Shown: positions 1 through 10,026, counted from the first letter of the stretch. The stretch is DNA of 64,000 bases from Burkholderiales bacterium RIFCSPHIGHO2_12_FULL_63_20 (GCA_001770775.1 MESA01000033.1:1-64000); one strand, 5' to 3'. Notes: generated by a model not told the origin, from the sequence alone. Numbers and translations: made by a program.

Positions 1-369
1 GTTCTGGATCACGGGCATGTTGACCGGGTCCAGAACGATGACGGCGTCGTCCTGCATGCGCAGGGTCGATGCCGCGTCGATCCAGTGACCATTCCAGCCG
101 GTGGCGCGCAGCTTGCCGAACACCTCGGTGGTGTAGTCACCGCCCTGCGCCGTGATGATGATGTCGCAGCGCTTGAGTTCGTTGATGTCGTAGGCGTCCT
201 TGAGGGTCTTCTCGTTCTTGGCCACGGACGGTGCGGCACCGCCAGCGTTCGAAGTCGAGAAGAACAGGGGCTCGAAGTGATCGAAATCACCTTCGGCCTG
301 CATGCGGTCCATCAGGACGGAGCCGACCATGCCGCGCCAGCCCACCAAACCAACCAGAGTCGTAGCCAT
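1..369 (-). CDS. asd: Aspartate-semialdehyde dehydrogenase, N-terminal part (cut by window edge)
   Basis: Asd reduces aspartyl-4-phosphate to aspartate semialdehyde with NADPH. It is the branch point to lysine/diaminopimelate, threonine and methionine in the cytosol. The first 123 residues are visible; the rest lies left of the window. The N-terminus MATTLVGLVGWRGMVGSVL carries the GWRGMVGS nucleotide-binding loop typical of the family, and FFSTSNAGG and IITAQGGDYT follow as in gammaproteobacterial-type Asd. The ATG at 369 gives exactly the conserved family start. The gene lies 43 nt downstream of leuB on the same strand, so it is probably co-transcribed with leuC-leuD-leuB. Confidence 0.93.
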   Translation of the reverse strand, partial: MATTLVGLVGWRGMVGSVLMDRMQAEGDFDHFEPLFFSTSNAGGAAPSVAKNEKTLKDAYDINELKRCDIIITAQGGDYTTEVFGKLRATGWNGHWIDAASTLRMQDDAVIVLDPVNMPVIQN

Positions 370-412
370 TTTCTATCCTCTTTTACTGAATCTGTGACGA
401 GCAGCCCGAGGC

Positions 413-1498
413 TCAGCCTTGGGCCTTGAGCGCGGCCAGCACGGCCTCACCCATCTCGGTCGTGCCGACCTTCTGCGTGCCTTCGCTGAAGATGTCGGGG
501 GTGCGCAAACCTTGCTCCAGCACGCTCTGCACGGCGCGTTCGATGCGGCTGGCGGCCTCTTCCTGGTTCAGGCTGAAGCGCAGCATCATGGCGGCACTCA
601 GGATGGTAGCCAAGGGGTTGGCCACGCCCTTGCCGGCGATGTCGGGGGCCGAGCCATGGCTGGGCTCGTACAGTCCCTGCCCCTTGGCGTTCAGGGAGGC
701 CGAAGGCAGCATGCCGATCGAGCCGGTCAGCATGGCCGCCACGTCAGACAGGATGTCACCAAACAGGTTGCCGGTAAAGAGCACGTCGAACTTCTTGGGG
801 GCCTTGACCAGTTGCATCGCGGCGTTGTCCACATACATGTGGTCCAGCTCGATGTCCGGGTACTGGGCGTGCACCTCGGTGACGACGTCTTTCCAGAACT
901 GGAAGGTTTCCAGCACGTTGGCCTTGTCGACACTGGTCACACGCTTGTTGCGCTTGCGCGCGGCCTGGAAAGCCACGTGGGCGATACGCTCGATCTCCGG
1001 GCGCGTGTAGCGCATGGTGTCGAAGCCCTCTTCCGCGCCCTTGAACTCGCCATCGGGTGCGACACGGCGCCCCCGTGGCTGACCGAAGTACACGTCGCCG
1101 GTCAGCTCGCGGATGATGAGGATGTCCAGGCCGGCCACCAGCTCGGGCTTGAGGCTGGAGGCGTGGGTCAGCTGGGGGTAGCAGATGGCCGGACGGAAGT
1201 TGGCGAACAGGCCCATGTTCTTGCGCAGACCCAGGATGGCCTGCTCCGGACGCAGATGGCGTTCGAGCTTGTCGTATTTCCAGTCACCCACGGCGCCGAA
1301 CAGCACGGCGTCGGATTCCATGGCCAGTTTCAAGGTGTGCTCAGGCAGCGGGTGGCCGTGGGCGTCGAAGGCGGCGCCCCCGACCTTGGCCTCGTCCAGC
1401 TGGAATGGCAGGTCCAGGACCTTGAGCACCTTCACCGCCTCGGCGACGATCTCGGTACCGATGCCGTCACCCGGCAGAACTGCAATCTTCATGACCAT
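413..1498 (-). CDS. leuB: 3-isopropylmalate dehydrogenase
   Basis: LeuB oxidises and decarboxylates 3-isopropylmalate to 2-oxoisocaproate with NAD+, the third step of leucine synthesis in the cytosol. The protein has 361 residues, close to the usual 360. It opens [18 protein letters not shown]. The metal/substrate segment [13 protein letters not shown] and the C-terminal [18 protein letters not shown] are intact. Two in-frame ATGs, at 1498 and 1492, are both possible starts; the first has a GAG about 9 nt upstream. The gene follows leuD by 26 nt and precedes asd, so it belongs to a leuC-entericidin-leuD-leuB-asd transcription unit. Confidence 0.97.
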   Translation of the reverse strand: MVMKIAVLPGDGIGTEIVAEAVKVLKVLDLPFQLDEAKVGGAAFDAHGHPLPEHTLKLAMESDAVLFGAVGDWKYDKLERHLRPEQAILGLRKNMGLFANFRPAICYPQLTHASSLKPELVAGLDILIIRELTGDVYFGQPRGRRVAPDGEFKGAEEGFDTMRYTRPEIERIAHVAFQAARKRNKRVTSVDKANVLETFQFWKDVVTEVHAQYPDIELDHMYVDNAAMQLVKAPKKFDVLFTGNLFGDILSDVAAMLTGSIGMLPSASLNAKGQGLYEPSHGSAPDIAGKGVANPLATILSAAMMLRFSLNQEEAASRIERAVQSVLEQGLRTPDIFSEGTQKVGTTEMGEAVLAALKAQG

Positions 1499-1524
1499 GT
1501 TGGAATCTCAGCGGGAAAAGGAAA

Positions 1525-2172
1525 TTAGACGATGCGGTTGTTCAACCAGGGCTTCTGCGCCAGACGCTCGGCTTCAAAGGCCTTGATCTTGTCGGCGTGC
1601 TGCAGGGTCAGACCGATGTCATCGAAGCCGTTGAGCAGGCAGTACTTACGGAAAGGCTGCACGTCAAAAGGCAACTCGACCCCATCGGGCTTGACCACGA
1701 CCTGACGCTCGAGGTCGATGGTGAGCTGATAGCCAGGGAATGCCACCACTTCGTTGAACAACTGGTCCACCTGCAGCTCGCTCAGTTGAATCGGCAGCAG
1801 GCCGTTCTTGAAGCTGTTGTTGAAGAAGATGTCAGCGAAGCTGGGGGCGATGATGGCGCGAAAACCATACTGGTCGAGCGCCCAGGGTGCGTGCTCACGG
1901 CTGGAGCCGCAACCGAAGTTCTTGCGTGCCAGCAGCACCGATGCGCCTTGGTAGCGGGGCTGGTTCAACACGAAGTCAGGGTTGGGCTTGCGGGTTGCCG
2001 GGTCCTGGCCGGGCTCGCCCGCGTCCAGATAGCGCCATTCGTCGAACAGGTTGGGGCCAAAGCCCGTGCGCTTGATCGACTTCAGGAACTGCTTGGGGAT
2101 GATCGCGTCGGTATCGACGTTTTCCCGGTCCATCGGGGCGACGAGCCCCTTGTGAATGCGGAATGCTTGCAT
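1525..2172 (-). CDS. leuD: 3-isopropylmalate dehydratase small subunit
   Basis: LeuD is the swivel-domain subunit of isopropylmalate isomerase, which converts 2- to 3-isopropylmalate together with LeuC. The 215-residue protein begins [20 protein letters not shown]. It contains [15 protein letters not shown] and the signature [13 protein letters not shown] used by small subunits to bind substrate. Its length is slightly above the usual 200. It starts 9 nt downstream of the entericidin-like gene that separates it from leuC, so translation of the three genes is probably linked. Confidence 0.97.
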   Translation of the reverse strand: MQAFRIHKGLVAPMDRENVDTDAIIPKQFLKSIKRTGFGPNLFDEWRYLDAGEPGQDPATRKPNPDFVLNQPRYQGASVLLARKNFGCGSSREHAPWALDQYGFRAIIAPSFADIFFNNSFKNGLLPIQLSELQVDQLFNEVVAFPGYQLTIDLERQVVVKPDGVELPFDVQPFRKYCLLNGFDDIGLTLQHADKIKAFEAERLAQKPWLNNRIV

Positions 2173-2181
2173 GGTGTGTGC

Positions 2182-2310
2182 TTACTTGGCAGCGCCAGAG
2201 ATGACCGAACCGGCCTTTTCGATGTCCTGACCCAGGCCTTGCACCGTGTTGCAGGCCGTCAGGCCGAGCACGGACAAAGCCACCAGTGCGGAAACAATCA
2301 GACGTGTCAT
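2182..2310 (-). CDS. Entericidin A/B-like small lipoprotein
   Basis: A 42-residue predicted lipoprotein. It has a short basic N-terminus (MTR), a hydrophobic stretch and a lipobox ending LTAC, so the Cys at about residue 20 would be lipidated. The mature part, CNTVQGLGQDIEKAG, is the entericidin signature. Entericidins are small cell-envelope lipoproteins; in Escherichia coli EcnA/EcnB form an antidote/bacteriolytic pair. Only one copy is present here, between leuC and leuD on the same strand, so it should be expressed with leucine biosynthesis. I chose the internal ATG at 2310 because an upstream in-frame start would bury the signal peptide. Confidence 0.85.
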   Translation of the reverse strand: MTRLIVSALVALSVLGLTACNTVQGLGQDIEKAGSVISGAAK

Positions 2311-2347
2311 GTGCGGACTCTTTTGTGACTCAGACGGTTGACAGGGA

Positions 2348-3757
2348 TCAGGCGATGCGACGGACATCCACGAAGTGGCCCGTCATCGCGGCGGCGGCGG
2401 CCATGGCGGGGCTGACCAGGTGGGTGCGACCACCGGCGCCTTGACGGCCTTCGAAGTTGCGGTTGCTGGTGGAGGCGCAGCGTTCACCGGGCTCCAAGCG
2501 GTCGGCGTTCATGGCCAGACACATGGAACAACCCGGCTCACGCCATTCGAAACCGGCAGCCTTGAAGATCTGGTCGAGGCCTTCGCGCTCAGCCTGTTCC
2601 TTGACCAGGCCCGAACCGGGCACGACCAAGGCCAGCTTCACGTTCGATGCAATGCGGCCACCGATCTTCTTGACCACGGCAGCGGCCTCGCGCATGTCTT
2701 CGATGCGGCTGTTGGTGCACGAACCGATGAAGACCTTGTCGATGTGGATGTCGCTGATGGCCTTGTTGGGCTCCAGCGCCATGTACTGCAGCGCACGTTC
2801 CATGGCCGAACGCTTGACGGGATCCTTTTCCTTGTCGGGATCGGGCACACGGTCTTCAATGGACAGCACCATCTCGGGCGAGGTGCCCCAGCTGACCTGC
2901 GGCTTGATCTGGGCAGCGTCCAGCTCGACGAGGGTGTCGAACACGGCATCCGGATCGGAGTGCAGCGTACGCCAGTAGGCGATGGCCTGCTCCAGCTCTA
3001 CGCCCTTGGGGCTGAAGGGGCGGTTCTGCACATAGTTGATGGTGGTCTCGTCCACCGCCACCAGACCCGCGCGCGCGCCCGCCTCGATGGCCATGTTGCA
3101 GATGGTCATGCGGCCTTCCATGCTGAGGGCACGGATGGCGCTGCCAGCGAACTCGATGGTGTAGCCCGTGCCGCCTGCCGTGCCGATCTTGCCGATGATG
3201 GCCAGCACGATGTCCTTGGCGGTGCAACCCTTGGTCAAGGTGCCCTCGACCTTGATCAGCATGTTCTTGGCCTTCTTGGCCAGCAGTGTCTGGGTGGCGA
3301 GCACGTGCTCGACTTCTGACGTGCCGATGCCGTGGGCCAGCGCACCGAAGGCGCCGTGGGTAGAAGTGTGGCTGTCGCCGCACACCACGGTCATGCCGGG
3401 CAGCGTGGCGCCCTGCTCCGGGCCGATCACGTGGACGATGCCCTGGCGCTTGTCACCCATCTTGAACTGGGTGATGCCGACGCGGTCGCAGTTCTGGTCG
3501 AGCGTGTCGACCTGCAGCTTGGAGATCGGATCCTTGATGCCTTCACTGCGATCGGTGGTGGGCACGTTGTGGTCGCTCACCGCCAGGTTGGCCGACAGGC
3601 GCCACACCTTGCGGCCGGCGATGTCCAGCCCTTCAAACGCCTGCGGACTGGTGACTTCGTGCACCAGATGGCGGTCGATGTAGAGGGTGGCGGTGCCATC
3701 TTCTTCCGTGTGGACGACGTGCTCGTCCCAGATCTTGTCGTAGAGGGTGCGTCCCAT
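2348..3757 (-). CDS. leuC: 3-isopropylmalate dehydratase large subunit
   Basis: LeuC carries the [4Fe-4S] cluster and catalytic core of isopropylmalate isomerase and works with LeuD. The 469-residue protein starts [15 protein letters not shown]. Cluster ligands sit in [14 protein letters not shown] and in [25 protein letters not shown] is the conserved aconitase-family loop. An upstream in-frame start at 3859 would add 34 unconserved residues and is rejected. It is the first gene of the leftward leu unit; a TAAAAT -10-like element on the minus strand (3810-3815) is a plausible promoter part, but I found no good -35 hexamer. Confidence 0.97.
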   Translation of the reverse strand: MGRTLYDKIWDEHVVHTEEDGTATLYIDRHLVHEVTSPQAFEGLDIAGRKVWRLSANLAVSDHNVPTTDRSEGIKDPISKLQVDTLDQNCDRVGITQFKMGDKRQGIVHVIGPEQGATLPGMTVVCGDSHTSTHGAFGALAHGIGTSEVEHVLATQTLLAKKAKNMLIKVEGTLTKGCTAKDIVLAIIGKIGTAGGTGYTIEFAGSAIRALSMEGRMTICNMAIEAGARAGLVAVDETTINYVQNRPFSPKGVELEQAIAYWRTLHSDPDAVFDTLVELDAAQIKPQVSWGTSPEMVLSIEDRVPDPDKEKDPVKRSAMERALQYMALEPNKAISDIHIDKVFIGSCTNSRIEDMREAAAVVKKIGGRIASNVKLALVVPGSGLVKEQAEREGLDQIFKAAGFEWREPGCSMCLAMNADRLEPGERCASTSNRNFEGRQGAGGRTHLVSPAMAAAAAMTGHFVDVRRIA

Positions 3758-3890
3758 GGTGCTTCTTGCGCAAAGGGGCTGGTCGGCCCTGGGGTGGGGA
3801 AAGATGACGATTTTAAGGCAGGACGGGGGAATTACCCCATGAACGCCGGGCGCTTTCACGGCCTGCTTTGCTTCGATGGAAACAGAAATG

Positions 3891-3916
3891 AAAAAACCCC
3901 GGCCAAGCCGGGGTTT
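3891..3916 (-). terminator. Rho-independent terminator of gltA
   Basis: On the minus strand an AAA-CCCCGGC / GCCGGGG-TTT hairpin (3894-3916) is followed by a run of six T residues (3896-3891). It lies about 50 nt past the gltA stop codon and separates gltA from the leu operon. Confidence 0.85.
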
Positions 3917-3963
3917 CGAGCGTCACATCAAGTGATCAGATCGTGCGATCAGATCAGCTCAGA

Positions 3964-5274
3964 TCAGCGCTGCGCCAGGGGCTTGACGTCGCGCTTGTCC
4001 GCGCCAACGAACAGCTGACGGGGGCGGCCGATCTTGTACTCAGGGTCGCCGATCATTTCGTTCAGCTGAGCGATCCAGCCCACGGTACGTGCCAGGGCGA
4101 AGATGGCGGTGAACAGCTGCACGGGGATGCCGATGGCGCGCTGGACGATGCCGGAGTAGAAGTCGACGTTCGGGTACAGCTTGCGCGACACGAAGTAGTC
4201 GTCTTCCAGGGCGATCTTTTCCAGGGCCATAGCCAGCTTGAACAGCGGGTCGTTTTGCAGGCCCAGCTCGTTCAACACTTCGTGGCAGGTTTCACGCATC
4301 AGCTTGGCGCGCGGGTCGTAGTTCTTGTACACGCGGTGACCAAAGCCCATCAGCTTGGTGCCGGAGTTCTTGTCCTTGACCTCGGCGATGAACTCGCCAA
4401 TCTTCTCGACGCCGCCCTTGCGCTGGATTTCTTCCAGCATGTTGAGCGCAGCTTCGTTGGCGCCACCGTGAGCGGGACCCCACAGGCAGGCCACGCCAGC
4501 GGCGATGGCCGCAAACGGGTTGGTGCCTGACGAGCCGCACAGGCGCACGGTCGAGGTGGAGGCGTTTTGCTCGTGGTCAGCGTGCAGGATGAAGATGCGG
4601 TCCATGGCGCGAACCAGGACTTCGTTGACCTTGTAGTCTTCGCACGGGGTGGCGAACATCATGCGCATGAAGTTCTCGGTGTACGAGAGGTCGTTGCGCG
4701 GGTAGATGTAAGGCTGGCCGACCGAGTACTTGTACGCCATGGCCACCAGGGTGGGCATCTTGGCGATCAGGCGGATGGCCGCGATCTGACGGTGCTCGGG
4801 GTTATTGATGTCGGTGCTGTCGTGGTAGAAAGCCGACAGGGCGCCGACCAGACCGGTCATGACGGCCATCGGGTGAGCGTCACGGCGGAAGCCACGCAGG
4901 AAGAACTGCATCTGCTCGTTGACCATGGTGTGCTGGGACACCGTATTGGAGAACTCGCTCTTTTGCTGTGCGTTGGGCAGTTCGCCGTTCAGCAGCAGGT
5001 AGCAGGTTTCCAGGAAGTCACAGTTGGTGGCCAGCTGCTCGATGGGGTAGCCGCGGTACAGCAGCTCACCCTTGTCACCGTCGATGTAGGTGATCTTGGA
5101 GTTGCACGATGCTGTGGACAGGAAGCCAGGGTCGTAGGTGAACTTGCCGGTCTGGCCGTACAGCTTGCGGATGTCAATAACATCCGGGCCGACAGTACCC
5201 TTGTAGATCGGCAGTTCCATACTGGGGCTGCCGTCAGAAAACGACAGGGTGGCTTTCACGTCGGACGGGGTCAT
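3964..5274 (-). CDS. gltA: Citrate synthase (hexameric, NADH-sensitive type)
   Basis: GltA condenses acetyl-CoA with oxaloacetate to form citrate, the entry step of the citric acid cycle. The protein has 436 residues (E. coli 427). The start [15 protein letters not shown] at 5274 was chosen over an upstream in-frame ATG because family alignment begins there. Active-site histidines are in [17 protein letters not shown] and [15 protein letters not shown], and the catalytic Asp is in NVDFYSG. The C-terminus [21 protein letters not shown] is typical. It follows the sdh block by 120 nt on the same strand and ends at a strong hairpin terminator. Confidence 0.97.
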   Translation of the reverse strand: MTPSDVKATLSFSDGSPSMELPIYKGTVGPDVIDIRKLYGQTGKFTYDPGFLSTASCNSKITYIDGDKGELLYRGYPIEQLATNCDFLETCYLLLNGELPNAQQKSEFSNTVSQHTMVNEQMQFFLRGFRRDAHPMAVMTGLVGALSAFYHDSTDINNPEHRQIAAIRLIAKMPTLVAMAYKYSVGQPYIYPRNDLSYTENFMRMMFATPCEDYKVNEVLVRAMDRIFILHADHEQNASTSTVRLCGSSGTNPFAAIAAGVACLWGPAHGGANEAALNMLEEIQRKGGVEKIGEFIAEVKDKNSGTKLMGFGHRVYKNYDPRAKLMRETCHEVLNELGLQNDPLFKLAMALEKIALEDDYFVSRKLYPNVDFYSGIVQRAIGIPVQLFTAIFALARTVGWIAQLNEMIGDPEYKIGRPRQLFVGADKRDVKPLAQR

Positions 5275-5394
5275 GAGCACTCCTAAGGGATCGGTCTTGT
5301 GTGGAAAGAGGTCTTGGACAGGGGAATCCCGAGTCCGGTTTACGGTCCTCACCAGGTTCCCGAGGCCGGCAGGCTATCGGGTTCCCGGTTTGGA

Positions 5395-5685
5395 TTACGC
5401 CTTGGCAACTCGCATCATGGACAGCACCTGCACGACTTCTGGCTTGAGTAGATCACCGTGCGGCTCTTTGCGAGCCAACAGGAGATCCAGCAGGTCATTG
5501 TCGGACAGCTCCATCAATTCGAGCAAGCCCTGCACCAAGGGCGTGGTCAGGTTCTCGCCGTGGCGCTCGAAAAACTTGTCGATGAACAAGTCGTTTTCGA
5601 GCAGACCCCGACGACAGCGCCAGCGGATCCTACGCAGCACATCCGGGTCAGGCGTGAGATCGGTGGAAACAGGAGCTTGGGTCAT
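5395..5685 (-). CDS. sdhE: Succinate dehydrogenase flavinylation factor SdhE
   Basis: SdhE (CptB/YgfY family) promotes covalent FAD attachment to SdhA in the cytosol. The 96-residue protein has the family motif RRGLLENDLFIDKFF, where the RGxxE signature contacts SdhA. An acidic LMELSDNDLLDLLL follows, as in family members. Its position after sdhB, the last gene of the leftward sdhC-sdhD-sdhA-sdhB series, fits this role. The gap to sdhB is 50 nt, so co-transcription is likely. Confidence 0.93.
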   Translation of the reverse strand: MTQAPVSTDLTPDPDVLRRIRWRCRRGLLENDLFIDKFFERHGENLTTPLVQGLLELMELSDNDLLDLLLARKEPHGDLLKPEVVQVLSMMRVAKA

Positions 5686-5735
5686 CGGGGCAGGCCAGGA
5701 AACGCAGACGGTTCAGGAAAGTCAGATCAACAGGA

Positions 5736-6443
5736 TCAAACGGCGCGCTTGACCATCAGTTCCTTGATCTTGCCAATGGCCTTCGTGGGGTTGAGGCCCT
5801 TCGGGCACACGTCCACGCAGTTCATGATGGTGTGGCAACGGAACAGACGGTACGGGTCTTCCAGGTTGTCCAGGCGAGCCGAGGTGGCCTGATCGCGGCT
5901 GTCCGCGATGAAGCGGTAGGCCTGCAACAGACCGGCGGGGCCCACGAACTTGTCGGGGTTCCACCAGAAGCTCGGGCAGCTGGTCGAGCAGCTGGCGCAC
6001 AGGATGCACTCGTACAGGCCGTCGAGCTCTTCGCGCTCTTCGGGCGACTGCAGGCGCTCCTTGTCGGGCAGCGGCGTGTCGTTGATCAGGTAGGGCTTGA
6101 TCGAGTCGTACTGCTTGAAGAACTGGGTCATGTCCACGTACAGGTCGCGGATGACCGGCAGGCCCGGCAACGGCTTGAGCACGATGGTGCCCGGCAGCGT
6201 GCGCATGTTGGTCAGGCAGGCCAGACCGTTCTTGCCGTTGATGTTCATCGCGTCGGAACCGCACACGCCTTCACGGCAGGAGCGGCGGAACGAGATGGTG
6301 GGGTCGACCTTCTTGAGCTTGACCAGGGCGTCCAGCAGCATGCGTTCGTTGCCGTCGAGTTCGATCTCGATGGTCTGCATGTAAGGCTTGACGTCCTTAT
6401 CAGGATCGTAGCGGTAGATCTGGAAAATGCGCTTTTGGCTCAT
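5736..6443 (-). CDS. sdhB: Succinate dehydrogenase iron-sulfur subunit
   Basis: SdhB carries electrons from SdhA to quinone through three Fe-S clusters on the cytoplasmic face of the membrane complex. The 235-residue protein has the [2Fe-2S] ligands in [21 protein letters not shown], then [17 protein letters not shown] for [4Fe-4S] and [17 protein letters not shown] for [3Fe-4S]. The start [15 protein letters not shown] is conserved. It lies 30 nt after sdhA in the leftward sdhCDAB-sdhE operon. Confidence 0.98.
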   Translation of the reverse strand: MSQKRIFQIYRYDPDKDVKPYMQTIEIELDGNERMLLDALVKLKKVDPTISFRRSCREGVCGSDAMNINGKNGLACLTNMRTLPGTIVLKPLPGLPVIRDLYVDMTQFFKQYDSIKPYLINDTPLPDKERLQSPEEREELDGLYECILCASCSTSCPSFWWNPDKFVGPAGLLQAYRFIADSRDQATSARLDNLEDPYRLFRCHTIMNCVDVCPKGLNPTKAIGKIKELMVKRAV

Positions 6444-6473
6444 GGTGAATTCCTAATGACGTGTCGCTGACGA

Positions 6474-8249
6474 TCAGAACGTACGGGCCTTGGGCGGAAC
6501 GGATTCCGCCGTCAGGGGCTGCAGATTGACCGGCTTGTAATCCAGGCGGCTGCCTTCGGAGTACCACAGCGAGTGACGCATCCAGTTGGCATCGTCACGA
6601 TCAGGGAAGTCGTCGTGCGCGTGGGCGCCACGGCTTTCCTTGCGGGCTGCGGCGGCCACCATGGTGGCTTGGGCGGCTTCGATCAGGTTTTCGACTTCCA
6701 GCGCTTCGACACGGGCAGTGTTGAAGACCTTGGAGTTGTCCTTCAGGCCGATGCTGGCGACGCGCTCACGCACGGCAGCGATCTTCTTGACGCCTTCGTC
6801 CATGATGGCTTGCGTGCGGAACACGCCAGCGTGGGTCTGCATGGTCGAGCGGATGTCGTTGGCCACGTCTTGCGAGTACTCGCCGTTCTTGGCCGAGTCC
6901 AGGCGTGCCAGGCGTGCCAGGGTCTTGTCGGCAGCGTCCTTGGGCAGGGGCTTGTGGCTCTTGGTCTTGAGGTTGAAGTCGACGATGTGGTTGCCCGCAG
7001 CGCGACCGAACACGACCAGGTCGAGCAGGGAGTTGGTGCCCAGACGGTTGGCGCCGTGCACCGACACGCAGGAGCACTCACCCACAGCGTACAGACCGTT
7101 GATGATGTCGTTGTGCTTGCCGTTGGCCGGGATCACGACCTGACCATGGACGTTCGTCGGGATGCCACCCATCTGGTAGTGAATGGTCGGGACCACAGGA
7201 ATGGATTCCTTGGTGATGTCGACGTTGGCAAAGTTGTGACCGATTTCTTCCACCGAAGGCAGACGCTTGCGGATGGTTTCGGCACCCAGGTGGGTCATGT
7301 CCAGCAGGATGTAGTCCTTGTTGGGGCCACAGCCACGGCCTTCCTTGATTTCCTGGTCCATCGAGCGGGACACGAAGTCACGCGGGGCCAGATCCTTCAG
7401 GGTCGGGGCGTAACGCTCCATGAAACGCTCACCATTGCTGTTGCGCAAGATCGCGCCTTCGCCACGGCAGCCTTCGGTCAGCAGCACGCCCGCGCCGGCC
7501 ACGCCGGTGGGGTGGAACTGCCAGAATTCCATGTCTTCCAGGGGGATACCAGCGCGTGCTGCCATGCCCAGGCCGTCGCCGGTGTTGATGAAGGCGTTGG
7601 TGGAAGCCTGGTAGATGCGGCCGGCACCACCGGTGGCCAGCAGCACGGTCTTGGCGTGCAGCACATGTACTTCGCCGGTTTCCATTTCCAGCGCGGTCAC
7701 GCCCACGGCGTCGCCTTCGGCATCACGGATGATGTCCAGGGCCATCCATTCCACGAAGAACTGGGTGCGGGCCTTGACGTTCTGCTGGTACAGGGTGTGC
7801 AGCAGGGCGTGGCCGGTACGGTCAGCGGCAGCACAAGCGCGTTGCACGGGCTTTTCACCGTAGTTGGCGGTGTGACCACCGAACGGACGCTGGTAGATGG
7901 TGCCGTCGGCGTTGCGGTCGAACGGCATGCCGAAGTGTTCCAGCTCGTACACCACCTTGGGTGCTTCACGGCACATGAACTCGATGGCGTCCTGGTCGCC
8001 CAGCCAGTCGGAGCCCTTGATGGTGTCGTAGAAGTGATAGTGCCAGTTGTCTTCGGACATGTTGCCCAGAGACGCACCGATACCGCCCTGAGCGGCCACC
8101 GTGTGCGAACGGGTGGGGAAGACCTTGGACAGCACGGCCACGTTCAGGCCAGCCAGGGACAGTTGCAGAGACGCGCGCATGCCGGAGCCGCCGGCTCCCA
8201 CGATCACGACGTCAAACTTGCGGGTAGGAAGAGAAGAGGTAGCGCTCAT
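6474..8249 (-). CDS. sdhA: Succinate dehydrogenase flavoprotein subunit
   Basis: SdhA oxidises succinate to fumarate using covalently bound FAD. The 591-residue protein has the FAD-binding GAGGSGMRASLQL at residues 17-29, the FAD-linking His in SHTVAAQGG, the substrate loop FHPTGVAGAGVLLTEGCRG, and the active-site Arg in RSMDQEIKEGRG. The C-terminal segment ends RLDYKPVNLQPLTAESVPP, as in proteobacterial SdhA. It starts 3 nt after the sdhD stop codon, which indicates tight translational linkage. FAD loading would depend on SdhE encoded downstream. Confidence 0.98.
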   Translation of the reverse strand: MSATSSLPTRKFDVVIVGAGGSGMRASLQLSLAGLNVAVLSKVFPTRSHTVAAQGGIGASLGNMSEDNWHYHFYDTIKGSDWLGDQDAIEFMCREAPKVVYELEHFGMPFDRNADGTIYQRPFGGHTANYGEKPVQRACAAADRTGHALLHTLYQQNVKARTQFFVEWMALDIIRDAEGDAVGVTALEMETGEVHVLHAKTVLLATGGAGRIYQASTNAFINTGDGLGMAARAGIPLEDMEFWQFHPTGVAGAGVLLTEGCRGEGAILRNSNGERFMERYAPTLKDLAPRDFVSRSMDQEIKEGRGCGPNKDYILLDMTHLGAETIRKRLPSVEEIGHNFANVDITKESIPVVPTIHYQMGGIPTNVHGQVVIPANGKHNDIINGLYAVGECSCVSVHGANRLGTNSLLDLVVFGRAAGNHIVDFNLKTKSHKPLPKDAADKTLARLARLDSAKNGEYSQDVANDIRSTMQTHAGVFRTQAIMDEGVKKIAAVRERVASIGLKDNSKVFNTARVEALEVENLIEAAQATMVAAAARKESRGAHAHDDFPDRDDANWMRHSLWYSEGSRLDYKPVNLQPLTAESVPPKARTF

Positions 8250-8252
8250 TTT

Positions 8253-8615
8253 TTACAGTCTCCACAGCACTTGGATGGCCCAGCCGGCACAACCCACGAG
8301 CCAAACGATGGCAAACACATACAGGCTCAAGCGGATGCTGACCGGCTTGATGTAGTCCATGAAGATCTCGCGCACGCCCACCCACACGTGGTAGAGCATG
8401 GCCAGGATGACCACGAAGGTCAGCGTCTTCATCCACTGCGACGAGAAGATGCCCGCCCAGCTGTCGTAGCCCAGAGGGCCGCCAAAAATGACTTGGGCCA
8501 GCAGCACGATGGTGAACAGTGCCATCAGCACAGCCGTGACGCGCTGCGCCAGCCAGTCGCGCAGACCGTAATGCGCACCGGTCACGATGCGCTTGGTTCC
8601 GTAGTTTTGAGACAT
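8253..8615 (-). CDS. sdhD: Succinate dehydrogenase membrane anchor subunit SdhD
   Basis: A 120-residue membrane subunit that holds SdhAB at the inner membrane and helps bind heme b and quinone. Three hydrophobic segments are visible: about residues 24-45 (LAQRVTAVLMALFTIVLLAQV), 60-80 (MKTLTFVVILAMLYHVWVGV) and 97-118 (LSLYVFAIVWLVGCAGWAIQV). The His in LYHVWVGVREIFMDY is the expected heme ligand. The start MSQNYGTKRIVTGAHYGLRDW was preferred over longer in-frame extensions that would overlap sdhC. It lies between sdhC and sdhA, 3 nt from sdhA. Confidence 0.95.
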   Translation of the reverse strand: MSQNYGTKRIVTGAHYGLRDWLAQRVTAVLMALFTIVLLAQVIFGGPLGYDSWAGIFSSQWMKTLTFVVILAMLYHVWVGVREIFMDYIKPVSIRLSLYVFAIVWLVGCAGWAIQVLWRL

Positions 8616-8647
8616 GGTTGTTGTTTCCTGCAGTCGGGACGTGGGGA

Positions 8648-9085
8648 TCAGAACAGGCCGAAGAGCTTCGCGGCCAGCACCACAGTCAAGCCCGTGCTCA
8701 GCACCAGGGTGGTGACAGCGGTCGACTTGCCCGCTTGTTTGGAGTAGGAGTGCGTCACTTCCATCAGCAGGTGGCGCATGCCGGCGGTGAAGTGGGTCAG
8801 GTAAGCCCAGATCAGTGCCAGGGCGATGAGCTTGAAGAACCAGCCGGGGATCGCGCCGTCGGCACAACCGACGGTGAACACCGAGGTGAAGGACTCATAC
8901 GAGATCTCAGACGTCACGGAGGCGTCGAACATCCAGATGATGAAGGGCATCAGCAGGAACATCAGTGCGCCGCTGATCCGGTGCAGGATCGAGACGATCC
9001 CTGCCAGAGGCAAACGGTAGGTGACGATGTCACTCACGTGGATGTTCCGGTAGACGGGGCGTGGGGTTTTCGCGTTGTCAGCCAT
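8648..9085 (-). CDS. sdhC: Succinate dehydrogenase cytochrome b556 subunit SdhC
   Basis: SdhC is the larger heme/quinone anchor of succinate dehydrogenase. The predicted 145-residue protein has the family opening RPVYRNIHVSDIVTYRLPL and LHRISGALMFLLMPFIIW, and the heme-ligand region HFTAGMRHLLMEVTH. Three transmembrane helices are apparent. I placed the start at ATG 9085 because CAGGAG lies about 10 nt upstream on the minus strand; an in-frame upstream start at 9112 is less likely. It is the first gene of the leftward sdhCDAB-sdhE series. Confidence 0.95.
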   Translation of the reverse strand: MADNAKTPRPVYRNIHVSDIVTYRLPLAGIVSILHRISGALMFLLMPFIIWMFDASVTSEISYESFTSVFTVGCADGAIPGWFFKLIALALIWAYLTHFTAGMRHLLMEVTHSYSKQAGKSTAVTTLVLSTGLTVVLAAKLFGLF

Positions 9086-9231
9086 GTTGTAAGGGCTCCT
9101 GCCGAGCGTCAAAAATCTGTCAAGGAAAGCGAGGATTTTAGGGCAATCCCCAGCCCGACGTTTTCACGTTGTTATCTGCCAGCCTGAGACAAGCACACAA
9201 CAAGACGCAAAAGGGGTACACGATCTGCCTG

Positions 9232-10026
9232 TCAACTCAGCTCGTTTCGGTAGTAGTGACGGTCTGTGCGGTAGAGGCCGCGACGCAATTCGACGGGTTG
9301 GTCACCGTAGGTGAAGGACAGGCGCTCGACGCTCAACAGCGGACTGCCCACCTCGACCTGCAGCACACCAGCCACCGACGCATCGGCGACCACCGCACGG
9401 ATTTTCTCTTCGGCGCGGATCATGCGCACACCGAACTCGGACTCGAAAAGACCGTACATCGGCCCTTGGTATTGGCTCAGACGGTCTGCCGTCAGGCCCT
9501 TGAAAAGGTGGCCGGGCAGCCAGATGTCATCCAGCACGACGGGCTGGCCGGCAAAATGCAGCACCCGGCGAACCTCGACCACCATGTCGCCGGATTTGAG
9601 TTGCAGCGCGCGTGCCACATCGGCCGGCGCACGCAGGCGACGGCAGTCCAGGAATTCGCGACGCGAGGCGTCGGGGGACTGATCGGGGTGATCGGGCGCG
9701 AGGCGCAAAAAGCGGAACTGCACCTGCTCTTCGGCATGGGTGGCCACAAAGGTGCCCTTGCCCTGTCGACGCATGAGGAGGTTTTCAGCCGCGAGTTCGT
9801 CAACCGCCTTGCGCACCGTGCCCTGGCTGACCTTGAAGCGAGCTGCCAGCTCGAGCTCGCTCGGGATGGCCTCACCTGGACGCCATTCGCCGGCCTGCAG
9901 ACTGCGCAGGATGAGGGCCTTGATTTGCTGGTACAGCGGGCTGAAGGACGGGCCGGCTGCACCTGTGCCCGCGCCGGTCGACGACAAGGCGTCGGGCGAT
10001 GGAGCGGAGGGCGGAGGGGTCACCAC
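9232..10026 (-). CDS. GntR/HutC-family transcriptional regulator (start uncertain)
   Basis: A DNA-binding regulator with an N-terminal winged helix (SPLYQQIKALILRSLQAGEWRPG, SELELAARFKVSQGTVRKAV, RRQGKGTFVATHAEE) and a C-terminal UTRA-type ligand domain ending QPVELRRGLYRTDRHYYRNEL. Its ligand cannot be told from sequence. It lies between the sdh operon and mdh, divergent from mdh, so control of these citric-acid-cycle genes is the obvious proposal. The open frame extends to ATGs at 10167 and 10200, but that stretch is rich in Trp and Cys and overlaps a 20-bp palindrome. I therefore chose a GTG at 10026 (264 residues); GTG 10023 is equally possible. Confidence 0.85.
   Translation of the reverse strand: MVTPPPSAPSPDALSSTGAGTGAAGPSFSPLYQQIKALILRSLQAGEWRPGEAIPSELELAARFKVSQGTVRKAVDELAAENLLMRRQGKGTFVATHAEEQVQFRFLRLAPDHPDQSPDASRREFLDCRRLRAPADVARALQLKSGDMVVEVRRVLHFAGQPVVLDDIWLPGHLFKGLTADRLSQYQGPMYGLFESEFGVRMIRAEEKIRAVVADASVAGVLQVEVGSPLLSVERLSFTYGDQPVELRRGLYRTDRHYYRNELS

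Noticed and set aside
5320-5394. Two copies of GGTTCCCG between gltA and sdhE
   Set aside because: They are direct and not inverted, short, and show no terminator or operator character.
6573-8747. Open frame of 724 codons opposite sdhA and sdhD
   Set aside because: Antisense to two conserved genes; GC-driven.
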